A DNA stretch of 64,000 nt from Erysipelotrichaceae bacterium (lineage in GTDB: Bacteria; Bacillota_I; Bacilli_A; Erysipelotrichales; Erysipelotrichaceae): the NCBI GenBank assembly GCA_009773735.1, contig WSYG01000001.1, forward strand, positions 41,897 through 105,896, given 5' to 3'. The notes under the pieces were generated by a model, which saw only the letters and a list, made by a program, of their open reading frames with translations, searched no databases and had not been told where the DNA came from. This document shows positions 27,002 through 34,655 of this stretch, piece by piece. The translations under genes and the position numbers were made by a program. The first letter of the stretch is position 1. Each line of letters begins with the position of its first letter.

Positions 27002-27784
27002 TCAGCGTTTTAAGAGATCTTCGCCAAACCAATCGTTTGAAATCTCGGCTGCTGTTCCATCTTTGATCATCTCGTCGATGATCTTATCGACTTTATCGCG
27101 TAAAGCGATATCCTTCAAACGGAAACCGATCCCATAGTTTTCAGAGTTGAAAACTTCTGTAGCGACACGATAACCATCAGCACTCTTTGAGATGGCATAT
27201 CTGGCAAAGATTTCATCCGCAACGATCGCGTCGATGTTTCCAGCATTGAGATCCAAAACTGCTTCACTGATACTGGTAAATTTAACCATTTCATTTAGTG
27301 TGCTAAAAACGGTGCTTTTTTCTAGTGCTTCTTGACCAGAACTGGCAAGTTCTACCCCAACTTTAAGTCCGCTCAAGGATGCGATTGTATCAAAGGTCTT
27401 ATCAGATTTGGTCATGATGACGATCCGATTGTTGAAATATGGTTTTGAAAACAAGATTTCTTTTTCTCTGGCAGTTGTAATGGTTAGACCATTCCAAATG
27501 GCATCGATGTTCTTATTGCTGAGTTCCATAACTTTTGAATCCCAATCAATGTATTGAAATATCGCTTCAACACCCAAACGTTTACACACTTCTTTAGCAA
27601 TCTCTATGTCAAAACCTGTTACGACACCATTCTCCTTAAAGCCCATTGGAGGATATTCCGTAAACCCAATTACGAGTTTATCACGAGTCAATACATCCTT
27701 TAAACTCTTGTCACTTGATGATGCACTGCTGCATCCTACCAGTAAAAACAATACCAATCCTAAACTCAAATATTTTTTTAACAT
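27002..27784 (-). CDS. Amino acid ABC transporter, substrate-binding lipoprotein
   Basis: The ATG at 27784 gives a 260-residue lipoprotein precursor; AGGAG lies eight bases upstream and a TTG further out does not fit. The lipobox is LLVGC with Cys18 as lipidated residue. The mature part is a family 3 solute-binding protein (GFTEYPPMGF, GFDIEIAKEV, ITTAREKEILFSKPYF). The substrate is not certain; control by a TrpR-like protein makes an aromatic amino acid a fair guess. Confidence 0.9.
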   Translation of the reverse strand: MLKKYLSLGLVLFLLVGCSSASSSDKSLKDVLTRDKLVIGFTEYPPMGFKENGVVTGFDIEIAKEVCKRLGVEAIFQYIDWDSKVMELSNKNIDAIWNGLTITTAREKEILFSKPYFNNRIVIMTKSDKTFDTIASLSGLKVGVELASSGQEALEKSTVFSTLNEMVKFTSISEAVLDLNAGNIDAIVADEIFARYAISKSADGYRVATEVFNSENYGIGFRLKDIALRDKVDKIIDEMIKDGTAAEISNDWFGEDLLKR

Positions 27785-27809
27785 CGACTTTCTCCTGTTC
27801 AATGGGGAA

Positions 27810-27838
27810 AGTATACATCAATACTTTACCCTTGTAAA
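27810..27838 (-). promoter_or_regulatory. Promoter of the amino-acid importer operon
   Basis: On the minus strand TTTACA (27838-27833) and TATACT (27815-27810) are separated by exactly 17 bases. The -35 lies inside the inverted repeat at 27820-27843. Confidence 0.8.
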
Positions 27839-27843
27839 GTATT
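27820..27843. promoter_or_regulatory. Operator candidate for the TrpR-like regulator
   Basis: AATACTTTAC-CCTT-GTAAAGTATT has two perfect ten-base arms. It covers the -35 and most of the spacer of the importer promoter, so binding would exclude RNA polymerase. The adjacent upstream gene encodes a TrpR/YerC-family DNA-binding protein. A further AAAGTATT follows the right arm. Confidence 0.75.
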
Positions 27844-27868
27844 AAAGTATTATTTTGTTAAAAAAAGA

Positions 27869-28141
27869 TTATTTTTTTAGAATAACCTTTCGATAACCAC
27901 CATTTCCGTGTAATATACAACGGTTAATACGCGATATCGTCGCTGAACTCATTTTTGTTTTCGCTTCGATATGTTCATAGGTCACCCCATCAATCAAGAG
28001 CTGGGCAACTTCCAAACGATCTGCCATATCGTTGACCTCATTGATCGTACACAGATCATCGAAGAAATCTGTACACTCTTCTAATGTTTCTAACTTTAAA
28101 ATATGCTCAAACAAAGATATAATTTTGGGATCGTTTTTCAT
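27869..28141 (-). CDS. TrpR-like regulator, YerC/YecD family
   Basis: The 90-residue protein is an all-helical TrpR-superfamily DNA-binding protein. The recognition part is TYEHIEAKTKMSSATISRINRCI (given here as consecutive helices near 54-76), preceded by NDMADRLEVAQLL. GGAG precedes the ATG by four bases. It is transcribed toward the importer operon, with the palindrome at 27820-27843 in between. Known TrpR binds tryptophan as corepressor; whether this protein binds any ligand is unknown. Confidence 0.88.
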   Translation of the reverse strand: MKNDPKIISLFEHILKLETLEECTDFFDDLCTINEVNDMADRLEVAQLLIDGVTYEHIEAKTKMSSATISRINRCILHGNGGYRKVILKK

Positions 28142-28215
28142 AAGTCTCCGTTTCGTATAAGCGTTACTCTGCGACTATCTTATCATTTTAGAGGGTTTTC
28201 GTCATCTTCAGCAAG

Positions 28216-28240
28216 GCAAAAAAACCGGAAGTTTCCGGTT
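28216..28240 (-). terminator. Terminator of the 2-oxoacid oxidoreductase operon
   Basis: On the minus strand AACCGGAA and TTCCGGTT pair around a two-base loop, followed by T5. The stem overlaps the last codon and stop of the gamma-subunit gene. Confidence 0.88.
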
Positions 28241-28778
28241 AGTGATGGTCGTAAGCAACTTCAAATGCTTTTTGATTAAGTTTTGTTAGTTCTGGATTTT
28301 TCATCCCAAACTTTTCTTCGATGATTTCTATGCCATCTTGTTTATCAAAGATATCCAACTGAGCAGCAATCGATCCTAATGCAGCCATATTTTGGACTTT
28401 AGGATTCCCGATTTCAGAAGCGATCTTATTAAAGTCTACTTTTAGGACATGGACATCAGATGGAACTTCATCGGTATTGACCAAAGCTTCATTGACGATC
28501 AACCAAGCACCTTTTTCAAGTTTAGGTTGAAACTTAGTCAGCGCCATTTGATTCATCGCCAACAGTAAGGTAATGCCTTCAGCGATGATTGGTGATGCGA
28601 TCTCAGCATCATCGATGACGACTTGACAATTGGCTGTCCCGCCACGCATTTCAGGTCCATAAGAAGGCATCCAACTGGTATTAAAGCCTTTCTTCATGGC
28701 CATCAAAGCAACCATTTGACCCATTGACAAGACACCTTGTCCACCAAATCCTGCACATACCAATTTAATCGATTTCAT
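28239..28778 (-). CDS. 2-oxoacid:ferredoxin oxidoreductase, gamma subunit
   Basis: The 179-residue protein has the gamma-subunit N-terminus CAGFGGQGVLSMGQ and GPEMRGGTANC. With the alpha, beta and ferredoxin-like subunits it oxidatively decarboxylates 2-oxoacids to acyl-CoA and reduces ferredoxin. It overlaps the beta gene as TAATG. Linkage to leucine dehydrogenase, Ptb and Buk points to branched-chain 2-oxoacids. Confidence 0.9.
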   Translation of the reverse strand: MKSIKLVCAGFGGQGVLSMGQMVALMAMKKGFNTSWMPSYGPEMRGGTANCQVVIDDAEIASPIIAEGITLLLAMNQMALTKFQPKLEKGAWLIVNEALVNTDEVPSDVHVLKVDFNKIASEIGNPKVQNMAALGSIAAQLDIFDKQDGIEIIEEKFGMKNPELTKLNQKAFEVAYDHH

Positions 28779-29521
28779 TAGATTTTCCCCTTGTCTTTAT
28801 ATACACCTAAAGGAAAGTAAGAGGCCATATCTTCTTTGATGTATTTTAAGGAATCGACTGGGTTTAAACCCCATCCGATATTACATGAAGACAATACTTC
28901 AACCATTGAGAAACCTTTCCCATCGACTTGATTTTGGAATGCTTTCTTAATGGCGGTCTTGGCTTTACGAACACTCACTGGATCTGCGGTCATGACACGT
29001 TCGACATAATAAGTGCCAGGAATCGTAGCCATCAATTCACTCACCTTGATTGGTTCGCCTTGTGTTTTCACATCGCGGCCATATGGAGAAGTCGTGGTGA
29101 TTTGACCAGGTAAGGTTGTAGGTGCCATTTGACCTCCTGTCATCCCATAAATCGCATTGTTGACGAAAATTACCGTGATGTTTTCACCGCGATGCGCAGC
29201 TTGTACGATTTCACCGGTTCCGATGGAAGCTAAATCACCATCCCCTTGATACGTAAAGACGATTGAATCTGGACGAACACGTTTAACTCCGGTAGCTACT
29301 GCAGGTGCACGACCATGTGCTGCTTGAATTGAATCACAATTAAAGAAATCATAACTCATGACTGAACATCCAACCGATGCGATCAAAATACTGCGATCCA
29401 AAACATTGAGTTCTTCTAATACTTCCGCAACCAAACGATGAATGATCCCATGTGTACAACCAGGGCAATACGTCAAAGGCTTATCGGTCAAACCTTTTGT
29501 TTTCTTAAAGATGACCGTCAT
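28778..29521 (-). CDS. 2-oxoacid:ferredoxin oxidoreductase, beta (TPP-binding) subunit
   Basis: The 247-residue protein binds thiamine pyrophosphate through GDGDLASIG and the following Asn-rich NNAIYGMTGGQ. The Cys pair in YCPGCTHG is typical of VorB-type beta subunits. A GGAGG ribosome site precedes the start. Confidence 0.92.
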   Translation of the reverse strand: MTVIFKKTKGLTDKPLTYCPGCTHGIIHRLVAEVLEELNVLDRSILIASVGCSVMSYDFFNCDSIQAAHGRAPAVATGVKRVRPDSIVFTYQGDGDLASIGTGEIVQAAHRGENITVIFVNNAIYGMTGGQMAPTTLPGQITTTSPYGRDVKTQGEPIKVSELMATIPGTYYVERVMTADPVSVRKAKTAIKKAFQNQVDGKGFSMVEVLSSCNIGWGLNPVDSLKYIKEDMASYFPLGVYKDKGKI

Positions 29522-29522
29522 A

Positions 29523-30578
29523 TTATTTACCTCCTAAATGCGATTTGACCGCATTGACGATTTCACTGGGTTCAAAGATGATCCCACCTGTTCGCCCATA
29601 GAAATGCACTGGAACGATTCCATTGACTGCCAATTTGACATCCACCAGCATCTGTCCCATGGAGAGTTCTGCACACAACACAAACTTAACGTTTTTAGAA
29701 GCTTCATGAAGCGCATCATAAGGATAAGGAACTAAAGTCTTAGGTCTAAACAGACCCGCTTTGATGCCTTCTTCACGCAAAGTTTTGATCGCAGATTTAA
29801 CGATACGAGATGGTGTCCCATAGGCTACGATCAACACATCCGCATCATCACTTAAGAATTTTTCATATTCAACTTCATTTTTTACGATTTCTAGGTATTT
29901 ATTGTTTAATAGGATATTGTGATCTTCTAATTCAACAGAATCCAGATGCATCGAATTGACCACATTTAAATGATCGCGATTACCTTTTCCAGTCGCGGCC
30001 CATAAATTGGCTGCTTTTGGGATGGGTGTCGTATCGATCTCAACTGGTTCCATCATCTGTCCAATGATCCCATCTGCCATAACCATGACAGGAATCCGAT
30101 AGGTATCTGCCAATCTAAACGCATGTCTAACCATGTCTGTGGCTTCTTGAACACCGTTAGGAGCTAAGACAATGACTCTATAGTCCCCATTGCCTCCACC
30201 TCGTGTGGCTTGATTATAGTCTCCCTGTGATGGCAAGATACTGCCTAAACCTGGTCCTCCACGCGATACAGATACAATGACGATCGGGAGTTGAGCCCCA
30301 GCACAATAAGATATGCCTTCTTGTTTAAGCGCAATACCTGGTGAAGAAGATGAGGTCATGACTCGAGCACCAGCAGCTGCAGCTCCATAAACCATATTGA
30401 TGGCTGCTATTTCACTTTCAGCTTGTACGAAAACACCTCCGCTTTTAGCGAGATATTTAGACATATATTCTGGAACTTCATTTTGTGGGGTGATTGGATA
30501 ACCAAAGAACCCTTCACATCCTGCAGAGATTGCAGCTTGGGCAATGGCTTCATTGCCTTTCATTAAGACTTTTCCCAT
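29523..30578 (-). CDS. 2-oxoacid:ferredoxin oxidoreductase, alpha subunit
   Basis: The start ATG at 30578 overlaps the ferredoxin stop as TAATG and gives 351 residues beginning MGKVLMKGNEAIAQAAI. GYPITPQNEVPEYM and ESEIAAINMVYGAAAAG are alpha-subunit motifs that contact the cofactor. A longer reading inside the ferredoxin gene is not supported. Confidence 0.92.
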   Translation of the reverse strand: MGKVLMKGNEAIAQAAISAGCEGFFGYPITPQNEVPEYMSKYLAKSGGVFVQAESEIAAINMVYGAAAAGARVMTSSSSPGIALKQEGISYCAGAQLPIVIVSVSRGGPGLGSILPSQGDYNQATRGGGNGDYRVIVLAPNGVQEATDMVRHAFRLADTYRIPVMVMADGIIGQMMEPVEIDTTPIPKAANLWAATGKGNRDHLNVVNSMHLDSVELEDHNILLNNKYLEIVKNEVEYEKFLSDDADVLIVAYGTPSRIVKSAIKTLREEGIKAGLFRPKTLVPYPYDALHEASKNVKFVLCAELSMGQMLVDVKLAVNGIVPVHFYGRTGGIIFEPSEIVNAVKSHLGGK

Positions 30579-30796
30579 TAGACATCCAACCTTTCTACGG
30601 TAATGCATGAATCTGGACACATCAGTGCACAATTTGTACAAGCGATGCATTTATCCATATCAAAACAATGAGCCGGTGTATACCCTATCTTATTGACTCT
30701 GGTCAAATCCAAAGCCAAGATCTTCATCGGACAGGCATTGACACATAGTCCACACCCTTTACAGGTGTCTTCATTAAATATGACTCTTCCTTTCAT
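30578..30796 (-). CDS. Ferredoxin-like delta subunit, two [4Fe-4S] clusters
   Basis: The 72-residue protein from ATG 30796 (AAAGGAG upstream) has two clusters: Cys12, 15, 18, 22 (CKGCGLCVNACP) and Cys50, 53, 56, 60 (CIACTNCALMC). It passes electrons from the oxidoreductase to free ferredoxin. The start codon overlaps the end of the upstream P-loop gene as ATGA. Confidence 0.92.
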   Translation of the reverse strand: MKGRVIFNEDTCKGCGLCVNACPMKILALDLTRVNKIGYTPAHCFDMDKCIACTNCALMCPDSCITVERLDV

Positions 30797-31449
30797 AATG
30801 TTTCTCCTTTCATCCAATCGCTTCTTAAGATCAAATGATCGAAGTAAACGACAGGATTATGAATGGTTTTCAGTTGCGGTAAAAATAAAGCATTGACCAT
30901 CGTATAGACAATGGGAATATTCAAATCTTTGGATATCAGTTCAAGCTGTGCTTGAGCATTTAAGATCATTTCTGGATCGCTTTGGTCCAACATATGCGTA
31001 TTATGAACCAAACCGTTGATTCTAAGATGACTTCTTGATTCAAAGAGTTCGATCATGGGTTTGATTTGATCAAAGAAAGATTCTGGTCGATTCGCATTGA
31101 CAACCAGCCAAACCGACGCTTTTTGTAGCACATCGTCAAAACTGGCGAGTGGTTTGAGTCCGTTTTCACTGCCCGCACAATCGATGATCAGCGGGATGTT
31201 TTGTGAGATGGCTCCTCTAAGATTTCCACTCATGGCAGGAAAATCTTGATTGATGTGGTTTTTTAAGATACTGCCGATGACATCGACTCCTTTGGATTTT
31301 AACCAAAGGGCTTGTTCACGCGGTCTAAAATATGGGTTGATGACATCCAGATCAGCCAATGCACAAGGGGCTTTTAATAAAGCCAATTGCGATGCAAATT
31401 CGCTCTTACCGACACCATAAGCACCGGTGATGATGAGCACTTCACTCAT
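30793..31449 (-). CDS. P-loop NTPase of unknown function in the oxidoreductase operon
   Basis: The 218-residue protein has a Walker A motif GAYGVGKS (9-16), LADLDVINPYFRPREQ where SIMIBI-class proteins have the switch region, and LIIDCAGS as Walker B-like. It is a soluble nucleotide-binding protein. It is translationally coupled to leucine dehydrogenase upstream and to the ferredoxin subunit downstream (ATGA overlaps), so it most likely serves the oxidoreductase. Cluster assembly or cofactor delivery is possible but unproven. Confidence 0.7.
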   Translation of the reverse strand: MSEVLIITGAYGVGKSEFASQLALLKAPCALADLDVINPYFRPREQALWLKSKGVDVIGSILKNHINQDFPAMSGNLRGAISQNIPLIIDCAGSENGLKPLASFDDVLQKASVWLVVNANRPESFFDQIKPMIELFESRSHLRINGLVHNTHMLDQSDPEMILNAQAQLELISKDLNIPIVYTMVNALFLPQLKTIHNPVVYFDHLILRSDWMKGETL

Positions 31450-32528
31450 TTCTTAGCGATATGGATACTGTTGATGCGACTCATCATTTCAATGCGACGA
31501 TCAGCCATCCGTTCAGCCACTAAATACGATGGGATATTGGAATCTTTGGATTCACGAATGATTTCACGTACACGGTCATAAATCAAATCGATGGCTTGCA
31601 TCGAAGCTTCTTTATTGTATCCGATCTTTTCTTGATAGACATTGATCAAACCACCTGCATTGATGACATAATCAGGGGCATATACAATGCCCAATTCATG
31701 AAGCATCATCCCGTGTTTATTGGTATCTTCCAATTGGTTATTGGCACTTCCCCCTATGATCTTGGCTTTGATATTAGGTATGGTCTTATCATTCAACGTG
31801 GCGCCTAATGCACAAGGTGCATAGACATCCACATCTAAAGTATGAATCAGATCTTTATCAACGATGGTTGCCCCTGTCTTCTCAGAGACATTCTTCAGAG
31901 CTTCTTGATCGATATCAGAAATAAATAAGAGTGCTCCTTCTTCGTGTAGTAGATCAGCTAAGACAGCCCCAACATGACCAACACCTGAAATCGCAATTTT
32001 GATGCCTTCTAGTTTAGAAGTCCCATATTCTTCTTTTAGGCATGCTTTGATGCCTTTTAGGACTCCATAAGCTGTAAACGGAGAAGGATCTCCTGAAGTT
32101 GTCGGTAAGCCCATAACGTGATCTGTTTCGATCTTGACTAAATTCATATCAGCAGGAGAAGTTCCTACATCTTCAGCGGTAATGAAACGTCCGCCTAAAG
32201 AATCAACATAACGCCCAAAGGCTCTCCAGAAAGCTTCTCGTTTAACCGTATCTTTGCGTAAATTCTTAGAGTTTCCAATGATGACCGCTTTACCACCGCC
32301 TAAATTCAATCCAGCACAAGCAGCTTTTTTTGTCATTCCTCTGGCCAAACGCATAACATCCAACACAGCTTCTTCTTCGTTTTCGTATTCCCAAACTCTG
32401 GTTCCACCCAGTGCTGGTCCGAGTGTGGTGTTGTGTATGCAAATGAAACCTTTTAAGCCAGAATTACGATCATACATATAAATCAACTGTTCGTAACCGT
32501 ACTTCTCCATATACTCAAATTTAAGCAT
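31446..32528 (-). CDS. Leucine/branched-chain amino acid dehydrogenase
   Basis: The 360-residue protein deaminates branched-chain amino acids to 2-oxoacids with NAD. The catalytic Lys80 lies in LGGGKAVI, GPALGGTR (37-44) binds the carboxylate and SGVGHVG is the Rossmann loop. The length fits leucine rather than glutamate dehydrogenases. It feeds the 2-oxoacid oxidoreductase encoded downstream. AAGGAG precedes the ATG. Confidence 0.9.
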   Translation of the reverse strand: MLKFEYMEKYGYEQLIYMYDRNSGLKGFICIHNTTLGPALGGTRVWEYENEEEAVLDVMRLARGMTKKAACAGLNLGGGKAVIIGNSKNLRKDTVKREAFWRAFGRYVDSLGGRFITAEDVGTSPADMNLVKIETDHVMGLPTTSGDPSPFTAYGVLKGIKACLKEEYGTSKLEGIKIAISGVGHVGAVLADLLHEEGALLFISDIDQEALKNVSEKTGATIVDKDLIHTLDVDVYAPCALGATLNDKTIPNIKAKIIGGSANNQLEDTNKHGMMLHELGIVYAPDYVINAGGLINVYQEKIGYNKEASMQAIDLIYDRVREIIRESKDSNIPSYLVAERMADRRIEMMSRINSIHIAKK

Positions 32529-32540
32529 TATTTTCTCCTT

Positions 32541-32567
32541 GAAGCCTGGTTCATGTTTTTTGGCTTC
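32541..32567 (-). promoter_or_regulatory. Leader hairpin next to the leucine dehydrogenase ribosome site
   Basis: GAAGCC and GGCTTC pair around a 15-base loop, directly before AAGGAG. It would sit at the very 5' end of the transcript from the promoter at 32580-32608. It may protect the 5' end or affect ribosome access. Confidence 0.4.
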
Positions 32568-32579
32568 TCTTCGAATTCA

Positions 32580-32608
32580 ATTATACCACCCAAAAAGACA
32601 AGCTGAAA
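32580..32608 (-). promoter_or_regulatory. Promoter of the leucine dehydrogenase-oxidoreductase operon
   Basis: On the minus strand TTTCAG (32608-32603) and a perfect TATAAT (32585-32580) are separated by 17 bases. It lies in the 101-base gap after buk, so leucine dehydrogenase and the oxidoreductase can be made apart from ptb-buk. Confidence 0.65.
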
Positions 32609-32629
32609 GCCCTTTCATCTCCATTTCAC

Positions 32630-33691
32630 CTAATATGGTTTTAAAGCTTCTTCACCATTTAGGTATCTAAGACCACCACTGGCCAAGGCAACAAGTTCAT
32701 CTTCCCCTGGATAAACGGATACAGGAGCGATCCAATCGACCCGTTTTTTTAGCTCATCACAGATGTATTCATTATAGGCAACTCCGCCTGTAATCAAGAT
32801 CTGATCGACCTTACCACAGACGACTGTCGCATAGGCACCGATCTCTTTGGAGATTTGATAAATCATCGCATCCAAGATAAGTTTGGTATGCGGATCCGTA
32901 AGTGATCGTTCATAGATTGCTTTGACGTCACTGGTTCCTAAATGTGAAACAAGACCTCCTTGACCGACTAAGATCTTGGCGATCTTTTCATAATCATATT
33001 TGTTGTCTTTGATAACTTGGATGACCATACGTGCTGTTAGGCCCCCTACTCTTTCAGGTGAAAAAGGTCCTTCTCCATCCAAAGCATTGGAAGTATCGAT
33101 GACACGGCCATGAGAATGTATCCCAACAGATATACCACCACCAAGATGCGCAATCAGTAAATTGAGTTCAGTGATCGGTTTTTTGATCGATTTTGCGTAT
33201 TCTAGGGCGATTTGTTTTGTATTCAACGCATGAAAACCACATCGTCTTTGATGGCCTTTTAGACCTGATATACGTGCGATATCACTCAATTCATCGGTTG
33301 TAGGCGCATTGACAAACACCACTTCTTTACCGGATTCTTTGCCCCATTCATAACCGATACAGACCCCTACATTTGAGATATGCGAGCCATTTCTCTCATG
33401 ACTGATATCATCATAAACCACTTCATCTACACGATATACACCGCCTGGAATCGGTTTGGTGACAGCGCCTCTGACAACGATGAGATCCATGGAAGAAAGG
33501 TCAATATTGTTGGACTTTAACCATGTATCGATGATGTTTTTACGAAATGAGGTCTGCGATAAGATGTTAGGAAAGTGATTTAATGCTTCAGTGCTGTGTC
33601 TGAAGGTCTCACTGAGAATCAAATCTAAATCATGAAACAATGCGATCTTACTTGAAGTAGAACCTAGATTTAAAACAAATAACTTAAGCAT
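32630..33691 (-). CDS. buk: Butyrate kinase (branched-chain acyl kinase)
   Basis: The 353-residue acetokinase-family protein makes ATP and a carboxylate from an acyl phosphate. NLGSTSSKIALF (8-19) is the phosphate loop and AHLGGGISVG the adenosine motif. It overlaps ptb by eight bases. With Ptb it converts butyryl-, isobutyryl- or isovaleryl-CoA to the acid. Confidence 0.93.
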   Translation of the reverse strand: MLKLFVLNLGSTSSKIALFHDLDLILSETFRHSTEALNHFPNILSQTSFRKNIIDTWLKSNNIDLSSMDLIVVRGAVTKPIPGGVYRVDEVVYDDISHERNGSHISNVGVCIGYEWGKESGKEVVFVNAPTTDELSDIARISGLKGHQRRCGFHALNTKQIALEYAKSIKKPITELNLLIAHLGGGISVGIHSHGRVIDTSNALDGEGPFSPERVGGLTARMVIQVIKDNKYDYEKIAKILVGQGGLVSHLGTSDVKAIYERSLTDPHTKLILDAMIYQISKEIGAYATVVCGKVDQILITGGVAYNEYICDELKKRVDWIAPVSVYPGEDELVALASGGLRYLNGEEALKPY

Positions 33692-34601
33692 GCTGAACCC
33701 CTTTATGTTGAGCCATCAAAATGGCCAATAAGATCGAATTAAACTTGGCTTCATCACTATCTGATCGTGATGTCAAAACGATTGGGGCAGCTGCACCACT
33801 GATGACACAGGCTACCGAACCTTGCGCAAAATAAGTAATGGCTTTATATAAGATGTTGCCCGCTTCTATATTGGGCATCAATAAAACATCCGCTTTACCA
33901 GCATTGGGATTACTCATGCCTTTATGATGAGCTGCTTCGATCGATACTGCCCCATCAAACGCAAAAGGACCATCGACTTCACAACCGATAATGGCACCTG
34001 CTTTTTGAAGTGCACTTAATTCTTCAGCATCTAAAGTCGCTTGCATCTTCGGATTGATTTTCTCAACGGCACAAATAACTGCGACTTTTGGATTATTTAT
34101 CCCTAAAGCTGAAGTAACAGGGATACAGTTTTCTATGATCTGTTTTTTTGCGTTGACATCTGGGGCAATATTCATGGCTCCATCCGACATTAAAAACATT
34201 TTATCAACAGTGGGAACCGTAAATACTGTCACATGAGACAACAAGTGATCTGTTCTAAGACCCCATTCTTTGTTTAAAACAGCTCTTAGTAAAACACTGG
34301 TATCGACTAAGCCTTTCATTAAAAGATCTGCTTCGTGGTTAAAAACAAGTTTTACAGCCAATTCACAGGCTAAGACTGGATCCAACTCATTGATGATTCT
34401 GATTCCTTCTAGTGAAAAATGATGCTGGGAACTGATGTCTTTGATCAGTGCTTCATCACCAACCAATATGGCGGATACATAATGCTCAGATACAGCTTGA
34501 GTGACAGCTGAGATGACTTCTTCATCAGCAGCACAAGCAACGGCTAAAACCGTCTTTTGATGTGTTTTGATACGTTGACGTAATGTTTCTTGTAGGTTCA
34601 T
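33684..34601 (-). CDS. ptb: Phosphate butyryltransferase
   Basis: The 305-residue protein exchanges CoA for phosphate on short-chain acyl-CoA. It has the phosphotransacylase fold with KGLVDTSVLLRAVL and PNIEAGNILYKA near the C-terminal half. No butyryl-CoA synthesis genes (thl, hbd, crt, bcd-etf) are in the window, so the likely substrates are branched acyl-CoAs from the neighbouring oxidoreductase. Confidence 0.92.
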   Translation of the reverse strand: MNLQETLRQRIKTHQKTVLAVACAADEEVISAVTQAVSEHYVSAILVGDEALIKDISSQHHFSLEGIRIINELDPVLACELAVKLVFNHEADLLMKGLVDTSVLLRAVLNKEWGLRTDHLLSHVTVFTVPTVDKMFLMSDGAMNIAPDVNAKKQIIENCIPVTSALGINNPKVAVICAVEKINPKMQATLDAEELSALQKAGAIIGCEVDGPFAFDGAVSIEAAHHKGMSNPNAGKADVLLMPNIEAGNILYKAITYFAQGSVACVISGAAAPIVLTSRSDSDEAKFNSILLAILMAQHKGVQHA

Positions 34602-34629
34602 AATTACTCCTTCGTTTCTATTATACGAA

Positions 34630-34655
34630 AAAAAGGGCCTTAATAGGTCCTTCTC
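34630..34655 (-). terminator. Terminator of the HdeD/papain-like fusion gene
   Basis: On the minus strand AAGGACC and GGCCCTT pair, with one mismatch, around a six-base loop, followed by T5. A TATAAT for ptb follows at once (34625-34620), so ptb may start its own transcript here. Confidence 0.6.

Noticed and set aside
33684-34601. Ptb-Buk as the end of a classical butyryl-CoA butyrate pathway
   Set aside because: No thiolase, hydroxybutyryl-CoA dehydrogenase, crotonase or butyryl-CoA dehydrogenase genes are in the window; branched-chain acyl-CoA is the better supported substrate.
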